Shown here in pieces: positions 48,385 to 55,628 of a stretch of DNA of 64,000 nucleotides. The position numbers were made by a program, and so were the translations under genes. The DNA is from Chelativorans sp. ZYF759 (GTDB taxonomy: Bacteria > Pseudomonadota > Alphaproteobacteria > Rhizobiales > Rhizobiaceae): NCBI RefSeq assembly GCF_012911015.1, contig NZ_WVVV01000001.1, positions 699,304 through 763,303 on the forward strand. The letters are read 5' to 3'. How positions within the stretch are numbered: position 1 is the first letter of the stretch; every line of letters begins with the position of its first letter. The notes beneath the pieces were generated by a model that saw nothing but the letters and a program-made list of their open reading frames with translations, had not been told where the DNA came from and did no database searches.

Positions 48385-49289
48385 TCCTCGCTCGGCGGGG
48401 CGACCAGCACGGTCAATGCGCCGGGATGTATCTCGAACTCGGTCACCGTCTCGAGGTCGATCAGCTCGCCATCGATGGTGCATTCGAGCGCGCGACTTAC
48501 AGGTGCGATCTCCAGCCGCGCCTGCCTTGTTTCCCGCACGTCGATTTCGGGAGCGGACTGCCAGCGGCCCAGCAGCATGTCGGCGGCGAAACGAAACAGG
48601 TCCCGCCGTTCCCGAACCCGCGCGATGTAGACCCCAAGCGTGCCGCCGTCGGGGCGGTCGGCGAAAGGCAGATGTCCTTCTCCGAACAAATTGTTGGAGA
48701 TGCCAAGGCTCGGCGTTCTCAAGTGGAGTTCGTCCGCCTGTAGGGTCAGCTTCGCCGTGAGCGAGGGCGGGTCGAACAGGGTACGGATCGCAGCCACAGT
48801 TGATGCGCGCAGCTTGCCGAAACGCGACTGAAATGCCGCCTCGTCGCGCAACTTGACCAGCTTGGGATGCATGCCGAGTGAAAACTGGTGGACGAAGGGG
48901 CGGCCGTTTGCCGTCGCGATGTCGACCTTGCGGGCAAAGCCCCTGGCGAACACTTCGGCCGCCTCCTCTATGTCCAGCGGCAGGCCAAGGCTGCGCGCAA
49001 AAAGGTTCATCGTGCCGCCTGGAAGAATGCCGAGCAGCTTGTCGGAATTCATCATGGCGCCAGCCGCCGCCGAGACCGTACCGTCACCCCCGCCGACCAC
49101 GAGAGCGTCGCAATCCGCCCGTTGGGTAAGAGACTTCAACTTCTTGTCAATCTCGCGTCCTTCGACGATGCAGATTTCCAGTTCATGTCCCGCCGCCTGC
49201 ATGATCTCCTCGAGACGGCTCGAGAAATCGTCCAGATCCGTGGTCTTGAAGCTGCCGCCCTCGCGGTTGATCAGCACGACAAATCGCAT
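48369..49289 (-). CDS. Diacylglycerol kinase-family lipid kinase
   Basis: A 306-residue protein with the DAGK catalytic domain at the N-terminus (MRFVVLINREGGS, then VVGGGDGTVSAAAGAM with the nucleotide-binding glycines and GILPGGTMNLFARSLGL). The C-terminal half is the YegS-like beta-sandwich. Such proteins phosphorylate diacylglycerol, sphingosine-like or other lipids. The substrate is not predictable. Confidence 0.9.
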   Translation of the reverse strand: MRFVVLINREGGSFKTTDLDDFSSRLEEIMQAAGHELEICIVEGREIDKKLKSLTQRADCDALVVGGGDGTVSAAAGAMMNSDKLLGILPGGTMNLFARSLGLPLDIEEAAEVFARGFARKVDIATANGRPFVHQFSLGMHPKLVKLRDEAAFQSRFGKLRASTVAAIRTLFDPPSLTAKLTLQADELHLRTPSLGISNNLFGEGHLPFADRPDGGTLGVYIARVRERRDLFRFAADMLLGRWQSAPEIDVRETRQARLEIAPVSRALECTIDGELIDLETVTEFEIHPGALTVLVAPPSEDHSAA

Positions 49290-49438
49290 CCGCGCACATC
49301 TCCTGATGTTCGGGGGGCGTCGAAAGAGCTCCCTTCGCGCTGGTCCCGGCTTTCATGTCCACCAATCTCCGGCAGACACAGCGGTTCCACATGATCGGGG
49401 CACGGGGCGGCGAAAACGCGATTCATTTCACGCGGTTG

Positions 49439-49463
49439 GGAACCAGCAAGATCAAATTGCGTT
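49439..49463 (+). promoter_or_regulatory. EcfG (general stress response) promoter
   Basis: GGAAC at 49439-49443 and CGTT at 49460-49463 with exactly 16 bases between, matching the alphaproteobacterial EcfG/SigT consensus GGAAC-N16/17-CGTT. It is 94 bases before the PRC-barrel ATG and oriented correctly. EcfG regulons commonly include PRC-barrel proteins. Confidence 0.65.
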
Positions 49464-49556
49464 GATGGTCGTGTGAGAGGCCGCGTCCCTGTTCTTACCG
49501 CCAAGCTCGAGCAGGAACGCGACCGTGCAAAGGAACATGCACAAGGAGAAGGTAAC

Positions 49557-50567
49557 ATGGTCCGTAATCTTTTGGCGAGTACCGCCATCGCAACTTTGAT
49601 CGCAACGGGCGCCTATGCCCAGACCACCACCGAACCGGTTCAGGAGCCGGCGGTTGAAATGGAACAGCAGGAGATGCAGGTCGAGCGTGCGCCCGGCCAT
49701 CTCGCGTCCAACATCATCGGTGAAAGCGTCTACAACAGCGTCGCAGACGATGCCGAGAACATCGGCAACGTGAACGACATCGTTCTCGGTGTCGACGGCG
49801 AAGCCGAATATGTCATCATCGGTGTCGGCGGCTTTCTTGGCCTCGGCCAGCGCGATGTCGCAATCCCCTTCGAGGAACTCGAATGGTCCGAGCGCGACGG
49901 TCAGGCCTGGCTGGTGGTGAACACCACCCGTGAGTCTCTGGAAGCCCAGCCCGAGTTCGACACCTCCGCCTATGATCCGGCGCTCGGCGTCCCGGCTCGC
50001 GACACGGCTGCCGCTCCGGCTGGCGACGCGACGCAGACCACCGACACGGCTGCAGCTCCGGCTGACGACATGGCCGAGACGGACGACGACATGGCCGCGG
50101 CTCCGGCCGACGACATGACCGCGACCGACGACGACAGTGTCGCTGCCGCCCCCACCGACGATGTGGATGCCAACGACGATGTCGCGGCTACCGATACCGA
50201 TCAGATGGAGACCGGTGCGGTCGATCCGACCACGCTTGACGGTGTGGACATGGGTGCCATCAGCACCGACGACCTGATCGGCACCACCGTCTATGGTGCG
50301 AACGACGAGAATGTCGGCTCCGTGGGTGACGTCATCCTCAGCCAGGACGGCGACGTCGAAGCCATTCTGGTCGATGTCGGCGGTTTCCTCGGCATGGGTA
50401 CCAAGGAAGTGGCGCTCGGCATGGACAATCTCGAGTTCATGCGTGACGCCGATGGCAACATGTACCTCTACACGCAGTTCACTGAAGAGCAGCTCGAGGC
50501 ACAGCCCGAGTATGACGAGGCGACTTTCGCCGAACAGCGTGACGACCAGCTGCTGATCCAGCGCTAA
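49557..50567 (+). CDS. Periplasmic double PRC-barrel protein
   Basis: A 336-residue exported protein (signal ending AYAQTTT). Two PRC-barrel domains, residues about 48-125 (ASNIIGESVYNS...) and 238-320 (STDDLIGTTVYGAND), each contain the repeated VIIGVGGFLGLG / ILVDVGGFLGMG core. Between them, residues 145-230, an acidic linker is made of Ala/Asp-rich repeats such as TAAAPADDM. The likely role is stress-linked envelope maintenance, by analogy with EcfG targets. An intrinsic terminator follows. Confidence 0.88.
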   Translation: MVRNLLASTAIATLIATGAYAQTTTEPVQEPAVEMEQQEMQVERAPGHLASNIIGESVYNSVADDAENIGNVNDIVLGVDGEAEYVIIGVGGFLGLGQRDVAIPFEELEWSERDGQAWLVVNTTRESLEAQPEFDTSAYDPALGVPARDTAAAPAGDATQTTDTAAAPADDMAETDDDMAAAPADDMTATDDDSVAAAPTDDVDANDDVAATDTDQMETGAVDPTTLDGVDMGAISTDDLIGTTVYGANDENVGSVGDVILSQDGDVEAILVDVGGFLGMGTKEVALGMDNLEFMRDADGNMYLYTQFTEEQLEAQPEYDEATFAEQRDDQLLIQR

Positions 50568-50590
50568 GGTCTTCGAACTTACCTGATAAA

Positions 50591-50620
50591 GGCCCGGGCA
50601 ATCGCCCGGGCCTTTTTCTT
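50591..50620 (+). terminator. Rho-independent terminator of the PRC-barrel gene
   Basis: A perfect 9-bp stem GGCCCGGGC (50591-50599) and GCCCGGGCC (50604-50612) with AATC loop, followed by TTTTTCTT. Confidence 0.95.
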
Positions 50621-50747
50621 GTGTTGATCGTTCACTTTTTCAGCACGATCTATCGCGCCGGGCACCCTTTCCATTTGCTGCTGACGGACGACATATGAAC
50701 CCAGGTTCGACGGGCCGGACATGCTGGCCCGATACAAGGAGACTTCT

Positions 50748-51683
50748 ATGATCGACCAGATCCGCGGCTTGCACCACGTCACCTCGATGGCGCGCGATGC
50801 CCGCTTGAACAACATCTTCTTCACGCAGGCGCTGGGCTTGCGTCGGGTCAAGAAGACCGTCAATTTCGACGCGCCCGACGTCTACCATCTCTATTACGCA
50901 GACGAGGCGGGCACGCCCGGCACGGTGATGACGTATTTCCCGTTTCCCGGCATGGCCCGCGGGACACCGGGTACTGGCGAAGTCGGCACGACCGCATTCT
51001 CGGTGCCGGAGGGCTCGCTGGGATATTGGGAGGAACGCCTCGGCCAGCACGCCGTCGGCGATGTCAAACGCGATACGCTCTTTGGCGAGCCGCGTCTTTC
51101 GTTCAAGGGGCCGGATGGCGACGGTTTCGTCCTCGTGGAGACGGCCGGCGACAAGCGCACGCCCTGGACCGGAAACGGTGTCGGTGCGGACGTGGCGATT
51201 CGCGGTTTTCACTCGGTGGCCATGCGGCTGCAGGACACGGCCGGCATGAACTATCTGCTCGGTCTCATGGGCTATGAGGAAATCGCCAAGGAAGGCAACG
51301 TCCACCGCTACCGGATCAAGGGCGAGGGCAATGGCGCGGACTTCGTGGACATCGAGGTTCTGCCGCTGATGAACCCGGCCCGCCAGGGGGCCGGCTCGGT
51401 GCATCACGTGGCCTTCGCCGTCGACGACCGCGCTGCCCAGCTTGCCGTGCGCGAGGAGCTGACTTCGGCCGGCGTCCCCATCACGCCGGTGATCGACCGC
51501 GACTATTTCTACGCGATCTATTTCCGCACCCCGGGCGGCGTGCTGTTCGAGATCGCCACCAACGAACCTGGCTTCGACCGGGACGAGGATCGCGCGCATC
51601 TGGGCGAAGCGCTCAAGCTGCCGAGCCAGCACGAGCATCTTCGCGCGCATCTCGAGCAGACCCTGCAGCCGATCGAAGCCTGA
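50748..51683 (+). CDS. Ring-cleaving extradiol-type dioxygenase (MhqO-like, VOC)
   Basis: A 311-residue metal-dependent dioxygenase with two VOC modules. The ATG at 50748 is preceded by AAGGAGA. The metal ligands fit the family: His in GLHHVTSM, His in VHHVAFAVD and Glu in GGVLFEIATNEPG. MhqO-type enzymes cleave hydroquinone-derived rings and are induced by quinone or electrophile stress. It is followed 9 bases later by a hydrolase, and then a GNAT, the usual mhqO-mhqD pairing. Confidence 0.85.
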   Translation: MIDQIRGLHHVTSMARDARLNNIFFTQALGLRRVKKTVNFDAPDVYHLYYADEAGTPGTVMTYFPFPGMARGTPGTGEVGTTAFSVPEGSLGYWEERLGQHAVGDVKRDTLFGEPRLSFKGPDGDGFVLVETAGDKRTPWTGNGVGADVAIRGFHSVAMRLQDTAGMNYLLGLMGYEEIAKEGNVHRYRIKGEGNGADFVDIEVLPLMNPARQGAGSVHHVAFAVDDRAAQLAVREELTSAGVPITPVIDRDYFYAIYFRTPGGVLFEIATNEPGFDRDEDRAHLGEALKLPSQHEHLRAHLEQTLQPIEA

Positions 51684-51692
51684 GGAGTGATC

Positions 51693-52304
51693 ATGGCACA
51701 AGACAGCTACATCCACCGGATCGAAGAGGGAGAGGTCGGCGGTCCGCTGCTTTTCGTCTTCCACGGAACCGGTGCGGACGAGAATCAGCTCGTGGGCATC
51801 GCACGCCAGCTCATGCCTGCGGCGACCATCGTGTCGCCGCGGGGCGACGTGTCGGAACATGGTGCCGCCCGCTTCTTTAAGCGCACGGGCGAAGGCGTCT
51901 ACGATATGGAGGACCTTGCCGAACGCACGAAGAAGATGGCAGCCTTCATCCAGGCGCATGTCGCGGCGCGGTCGCCATCGACGGTGCTCGGCATGGGCTA
52001 TTCCAACGGCGCCAACATCCTCGCTAGCGTCGCATTCGATCAGCCCGCACTGTTTGCCGGAGCGGTGCTCATGCACCCGTTGATCCCGTTCGAGCCGCAG
52101 GTTGCGGGTTCGCTGGAGGGACGCAGCCTGCTCATCACGGCGGGCCGACGCGATCCGATCTGTCCGGCACCGATGACCGAGAGCCTCGCCGAGGCACTCA
52201 AACGGCACGGGGCGGCCGTCGAGACGGCATGGCACGAGGGCGGGCACGAGGTACGTCCGGAAGAGTTCGAGGCAGCAGGCCGGTTCCTTTCCGGCTGGGC
52301 ATGA
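51693..52304 (+). CDS. Alpha/beta hydrolase (carboxylesterase/phospholipase, MhqD-like)
   Basis: A 203-residue hydrolase with a Ser-Asp-His triad: Ser104 in GYSNGAN, Asp in AGRRDPICP, His in EGGHEVRPEE. FHGTGADENQ supplies the oxyanion region. The ATG at 51693 is preceded by GAGGA. It lies in an operon with the MhqO-like dioxygenase. Substrate is unknown. Confidence 0.88.
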   Translation: MAQDSYIHRIEEGEVGGPLLFVFHGTGADENQLVGIARQLMPAATIVSPRGDVSEHGAARFFKRTGEGVYDMEDLAERTKKMAAFIQAHVAARSPSTVLGMGYSNGANILASVAFDQPALFAGAVLMHPLIPFEPQVAGSLEGRSLLITAGRRDPICPAPMTESLAEALKRHGAAVETAWHEGGHEVRPEEFEAAGRFLSGWA

Positions 52305-52315
52305 GGAGCAGGACC

Positions 52316-52615
52316 ATGGAGAACGCGGAAGACGGCATCGTTCTCGAGGATAATGGCGGAAAGGCGCGCTATGTGCTCGCCGGGCCCGACGGCGCGGAAG
52401 CCGAACTTACCTTCACGCGGGTCGGCGAGAAGCAGATCATCATCGATCACACGGGCGTGCCGGATGTCTTTCGCGGGCAGGGGGCGGGCTTGAAGCTCGT
52501 CGAGCGGGCGGTCGAGGACGCGCGCGCGGCGGGCAAGACGGTCATCCCGCTCTGCCCCTTCGCCGCGTCCCAGTTCCGGCGTCATCCGGAATGGGCGGAC
52601 GTGCTGAAGAAATAG
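52316..52615 (+). CDS. Small GNAT-like acetyltransferase (YjdJ type)
   Basis: A 99-residue protein. The ATG at 52316 has GAGGAG 8 bases upstream; an earlier ATG at 52301 overlaps the hydrolase stop. The core is IDHTGVPDVFRGQGAGLKLVERAVEDARAAG (Q-x-x-G-x-G CoA-binding motif, residue 47 onwards) and CPFAASQFRRHPEW, as in the compact GCN5-related N-acetyltransferases. Third gene of the mhq-like operon. Confidence 0.82.
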   Translation: MENAEDGIVLEDNGGKARYVLAGPDGAEAELTFTRVGEKQIIIDHTGVPDVFRGQGAGLKLVERAVEDARAAGKTVIPLCPFAASQFRRHPEWADVLKK

Positions 52616-52620
52616 CGCCC

Positions 52621-53142
52621 TCAGCCCTTCGGTCTGGCGAGGGCGAAGCGGAAAGCGAGCCCGGCCAGGATGGCGCTGGCGACGACGTTCCAGCCGGCGA
52701 AGGAAAGCCCGAGGAACCTACCGGCGGCCTGGTCACAGGCCGGCGGCACGAAGGCGTCCAGCGCGTCGAGCGCGCTGCGCCCGCCCGTTTCAGTCGGCGC
52801 GACCACGCCGCAATCGGCGGGGCCTGCCCACCAGCCCCATTCCACGCCGGCATGGTGGCCCCCTAGATAAAGCCCCCACAGCATCAGCGCGCCGCCGACG
52901 AGCATCAGGCCGCGCGTCAGAAGGGCCGGACCCTTCAGACCTGCGCTCAGCGCGGCCGCCAGCATGACGGGGATGCCGAGATAATAGGGGGTGCGCTGTT
53001 CCAGGCAGAGCGCGCAGGGGATGAAGCCGCCGACATGCTCGAAGGCGAGCGCTGCGCCCACGGTCACGGCCATGCCGATGGCGACGAGCGCGGCTTGCGG
53101 CAACAGCGGCCGACCGGTTCTTTCAGAGAGCGTGTTCATCAT
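52621..53142 (-). CDS. dsbB: Disulfide bond formation protein B (DsbB)
   Basis: Inner-membrane quinone-linked enzyme that reoxidises periplasmic DsbA; 173 residues with four helices. The first periplasmic pair is Cys43/Cys46 (CALC), the second Cys111 and Cys136. Family-like N-terminus ALAFEHVGGFIPCALCLEQR (cited as residues 31-50). Its start follows the yqaA stop directly, so the two are transcribed together. Confidence 0.93.
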   Translation of the reverse strand: MMNTLSERTGRPLLPQAALVAIGMAVTVGAALAFEHVGGFIPCALCLEQRTPYYLGIPVMLAAALSAGLKGPALLTRGLMLVGGALMLWGLYLGGHHAGVEWGWWAGPADCGVVAPTETGGRSALDALDAFVPPACDQAAGRFLGLSFAGWNVVASAILAGLAFRFALARPKG

Positions 53143-53724
53143 TCACAGCAGATAGGCGAAGGCGACGAAGCCGCCAATGAGGAGCACCATGAATAGGACG
53201 AAAAGAAGATTGAGGTGCTTTTCGACGAAATGGCGCACCGGCTCGCCGATGAGGAACAGGAGCCAGGAGACGAGGAAGAAGCGCAGGCCGCGCCCGACGA
53301 CGGAAACCAGAACGAAGGTGAAGAGGTCGAGCCCGGCGAAACCGGAAAAGATGGTCAGCACCTTGTAGGGGAAGGGGGTTACCGCGGCAAAAAGCACGCC
53401 CCATCCGCCCCAGACCTCGTACCATTCCTGCAGCCGGGCAAACGCGTCCTCGGCATGGTAGAAGGCGAGGATGCGTTGCCCGATCGTGTCGTAGAGCATC
53501 GCGCCGATGAGGTAACCCACCATCGCGCCGGCCACTGAGGCGATGGTGCAGATGAGCGCGTAGCGAAGCCATTTCGCCCGATCCGACAGGACCATGGGAA
53601 TCAGGAGCACGTCGGGGGGGATCGGGAAGAAAGAGCTTTCCACGAAGGATACACCGGCCAGCGCGCGTTCGGCATGGCGCGTACGCGCGAGCGACATCGT
53701 CCAGTCATATAGCCTGCGAAGCAT
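53143..53724 (-). CDS. YqaA/DedA-like SNARE-associated (VTT) membrane protein
   Basis: A 193-residue membrane protein of the DedA/VTT superfamily, chosen ATG at 53724 with a GAGAGGGGG site upstream. VESSFFPIPPDVLLIPM and SVAGAMVGYLIGAM are hallmarks, as is VTPFPYKVLTIFSGFAG. DedA proteins are linked to lipid-carrier flipping and membrane homeostasis. It precedes dsbB, and its upstream side borders the broken tRNA-Leu. Confidence 0.88.
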   Translation of the reverse strand: MLRRLYDWTMSLARTRHAERALAGVSFVESSFFPIPPDVLLIPMVLSDRAKWLRYALICTIASVAGAMVGYLIGAMLYDTIGQRILAFYHAEDAFARLQEWYEVWGGWGVLFAAVTPFPYKVLTIFSGFAGLDLFTFVLVSVVGRGLRFFLVSWLLFLIGEPVRHFVEKHLNLLFVLFMVLLIGGFVAFAYLL

Positions 53725-53808
53725 GCGAAGCCCCCTCTCTGCGGCGGGGCAAGCTCTAGAGCGAAAGGCCGGCCCGCGCAACGATGCAAAGTGCGTATGT
53801 AGCCGCGC

Positions 53809-53836
53809 TTGACGGAACCGGGGACGACCGTATAGT
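53809..53836 (+). promoter_or_regulatory. Promoter of the disrupted tRNA-Leu
   Basis: TTGACG (53809-53814), 16 bases, then TATAGT (53831-53836), 32 bases before the tRNA 5' end. Well-matched boxes show that the locus was once an active tRNA gene. Confidence 0.7.
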
Positions 53837-53868
53837 CCGCCTCCATCGGGACCTGCCCGGGTCCCCTT

Positions 53869-53907
53869 GCCCCTGTGGCGGAATTGGTAGACGCGCTCGA
53901 CTCAAAA
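53869..53907 (+). pseudogene. 5' half of a tRNA-Leu(CAA), cut in the anticodon loop
   Basis: Acceptor 5' strand GCCCCTG, D-arm region GTGGCGGAATTGGTAGACGC, anticodon 5' stem CTCGA and loop CTCAAAA (anticodon CAA). The 3' anticodon stem TCGAG, variable arm, T-arm and acceptor 3' strand CAGGGGC are absent from the following sequence. An intron was considered but no 3' half follows within the next 10 kb as I read it. The break is where tRNA-targeting recombinases commonly cross over. Confidence 0.75.
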
Positions 53908-53932
53908 AGAGGTTTGTCTACCAATTCACAGG
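53881..53932. repeat. Inverted copy of the tRNA 5' arm
   Basis: GAATTGGTAGAC (53881-53892) reappears reversed as GTCTACCAATTC (53916-53927), a perfect 12-bp match. It extends to CCTGT when four bases (GGCG) are skipped (ACAGG at 53928-53932). The second arm lies in the first bases after the break. Confidence 0.8.
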
Positions 53933-54014
53933 AAATCACGACGAATTGAAAGCGTCGTAGTTTCAAGGCCCTAATGCGGGGGAGATTGAAAGGATCAGAC
54001 TGCCGCTCGGGCGC

Positions 54015-54034
54015 TAGGTGCAGTATAGGTGCAG
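54015..54034. repeat. 9-bp tandem-like direct repeat
   Basis: TAGGTGCAG occurs at 54015-54023 and again at 54026-54034, an 11-base period, about one helix turn, between the tRNA break and the intact tRNA-Leu. It could be a small binding-site pair, such as arm-type recombinase sites; too short to be sure. Confidence 0.4.
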
Positions 54035-54063
54035 AGAGCGTAGGCTAGAGTCGGCGGCCATGT

Positions 54064-54150
54064 GCGGGCGTGGCGGAATTGGTAGACGCAGCGGATTCAA
54101 AATCCGCCGTCCTCACGGATATGTCGGTTCGAGTCCGACCGCCCGCACCA
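54064..54150 (+). tRNA. tRNA-Leu(CAA)
   Basis: An 87-base cloverleaf with acceptor GCGGGCG/CGCCCGC, anticodon arm GCGGA-TTCAAAA-TCCGC (anticodon CAA), long variable arm CGTCCTCACGGATATG, T-arm TCGG-TTCGAGT-CCGA and encoded CCA. It decodes TTG. Sequence differs from the truncated tRNA in acceptor and anticodon stem. No clear promoter is seen directly upstream. Confidence 0.95.
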
Positions 54151-54197
54151 TCTTCCTTCCCTGGCCGAGGCTGTGGTTCTCCACCCTTCCTCTCCCG

Positions 54198-54692
54198 TCA
54201 TCTTGAACGGGCGCCGAACGATGTAAGCCCTTTGGGCTTATACATACCGAGCGCCGTCGCCCATAGCAGCACGGCAAGACCAGCTATGGCGTGAACCAGG
54301 ATCGATACGCGCAGTTCGCTAGGATCGGCGACGGTGAATGAAGGCTGGCTCGCGACGGTCGCCATGGTGCTGATCTGCCCCGTCTTCATAAGGAGCATGA
54401 AGGTCGCGGTAGCTATGATCAATAGCTTGAACAGGACCCAGTAGTGACGAACCAGGCCCCACGGCGTTCCTAGCGACTGAACGATACCCGTCAGCAGAGC
54501 CAGGATCGCGAAGGGCACGATCACGGTCCGATTGATCAGGTCCATGCTCACGTAGACTGAACGGGCTACCAGCACATCGTCGCTGACAAGGCCGGCGATG
54601 GAGAGAACCACGAAGCCAGAAAGCGCGCCGACCCAACCGATCGACAGTGCGACGTGAACCGTCAGCAGGAGCTTGCGAGTGCTCGCGGTCAT
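54198..54692 (-). CDS. Four-helix membrane protein (DUF2269-like)
   Basis: A 164-residue integral membrane protein with four helices at roughly 5-27, 51-73, 85-102 and 135-155. LTVHVALSIGWVGALSGFVVL and RTVIVPFAILALLTGIVQSL resemble DUF2269-type proteins. Function is not known to me. Transcribed with the small His-rich gene upstream, divergent from the TetR gene, which probably controls it. The ATG is in a GTGAGCATG context overlapping the previous stop. Confidence 0.7.
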   Translation of the reverse strand: MTASTRKLLLTVHVALSIGWVGALSGFVVLSIAGLVSDDVLVARSVYVSMDLINRTVIVPFAILALLTGIVQSLGTPWGLVRHYWVLFKLLIIATATFMLLMKTGQISTMATVASQPSFTVADPSELRVSILVHAIAGLAVLLWATALGMYKPKGLTSFGARSR

Positions 54693-54694
54693 GC

Positions 54695-54886
54695 TCACCG
54701 ATGGCGATCCATGTGCTGATCGTGGCTCGACGGCGCGAAATTTGTTGATGCGTGGTCGCCGTGCCCGTGCCTTCCCAAAAGGCCCGAGGACATTGCGAAC
54801 ACCGCAAGCATCAACAGCGCGACAAAGACGCCCTGCACCTTCACCTACCGAGGAGTGCGGTCCTTGGGATTGCTCGTGATCGCCAT
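54695..54886 (-). pseudogene. His-rich mini-protein gene with an in-frame amber stop
   Basis: The ATG at 54886 has an excellent ribosome site (GGAGGAGAAC). Thirteen codons (MAITSNPKDRTPR) are followed by TAG at 54847-54845, and the same frame continues directly as GTGAAGGTGCAG for 49 codons to a TGA overlapping the next gene's start. The downstream part has one hydrophobic helix (VFVALLMLAVFAMSSGLLG) and a tail with six His in 25 residues (HGHGDHAST, SSHDQHMDRHR). Either a broken 63-residue gene, a GTG-initiated 49-residue gene behind a leader, or a read-through case. Too short for standard gene tracks. Confidence 0.55.
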
Positions 54887-54920
54887 GTTCTCCTCCAACA
54901 GTCTTCGGACATGACCGACC

Positions 54921-54949
54921 TGTCTCTTATCAGACACAACGTCTATAAT
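54921..54949 (+). promoter_or_regulatory. TetR-gene promoter with palindromic operator
   Basis: A consensus -10 TATAAT (54944-54949) sits 63 bases before the regulator ATG. Directly upstream, TGTCT (54921-54925) and AGACA (54932-54936) form an inverted repeat with a 6-base centre, overlapping the expected -35 region. That fits autorepression by the TetR-type regulator. Confidence 0.5.
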
Positions 54950-55011
54950 CTCGCCGAACGGACGGACGAAATCGTCGAAACGTCCAGTTCCGCCGGGAGA
55001 AGGTGGCGAGA

Positions 55012-55605
55012 ATGTCAAAGGGTGCGGTCGATCGCCGGATCGGAAAAACCAGGGCAGGATTGCAGCACGCCCTGATCGCCCTGATTCTGGAGAAGGGCTA
55101 CGACGCGATCACTGTCGATGAGATCTGCGCGCGGGCAAATGTCGGACGGTCGACCTTCTACCTCCACTATGCGAGCAAGGATGCGCTGAAGCGCAGCGGC
55201 CTCGACCATCTACGCCAAGAACTGGCAGTTCGTCAGCAGCGCGTCCTGGCTGGGGAAGGTGAGATCGACAGGCTCGGTTTCGGCCTGGCGCTGTTCGAGC
55301 ATGCTCGGGACCATATCGATCTGTATCGAGCCCTTGTAGGAGGCCAAGGCGGCACGATCGCTATCATGGAGATTCGCGAGATGCTCGCCGGGTTCATCCG
55401 AAAGGAGATCATGGCGGAGTCGACCGGCCGAACCGATCGGGCCGTTCCGCCTGACTTGGTGGTCGAATACCTTGTCGGGGCTTACGTCTCGGTGCTGACC
55501 TGGTGGCTGGATCGCGGAGCCGAGCCATCGCCTCAAGTCCTGGATGAGATGTTCCGGCAGGTGGCGATGAACGGCCTTCGTCGCCATCTCCGCGAAGCCG
55601 ACTGA
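55012..55605 (+). CDS. TetR/AcrR-family transcriptional regulator
   Basis: Repressor of 197 residues from the ATG at 55012 (a GTG at 55003 is an alternative). The N-terminal helix-turn-helix reads ITVDEICARANVGRSTFYLHYASKDAL (residues 37-63). The C-terminal ligand domain is variable and unrecognised. Divergent from the DUF2269-like/His-rich pair, which is the probable target along with its own gene. Confidence 0.87.
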   Translation: MSKGAVDRRIGKTRAGLQHALIALILEKGYDAITVDEICARANVGRSTFYLHYASKDALKRSGLDHLRQELAVRQQRVLAGEGEIDRLGFGLALFEHARDHIDLYRALVGGQGGTIAIMEIREMLAGFIRKEIMAESTGRTDRAVPPDLVVEYLVGAYVSVLTWWLDRGAEPSPQVLDEMFRQVAMNGLRRHLREAD

Positions 55606-55628
55606 TCCACGCACCATCATTTGCGCGA

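Noticed and set aside
53908-54063. A group I intron in the tRNA-Leu
   Set aside because: No conserved core elements were recognised and the 3' half of the tRNA does not follow, so a simple intron does not fit.
54673-54879. Plus-strand open frame opposite the His-rich gene
   Set aside because: No start with a ribosome site and Arg-rich translation; the minus-strand frame is better supported.
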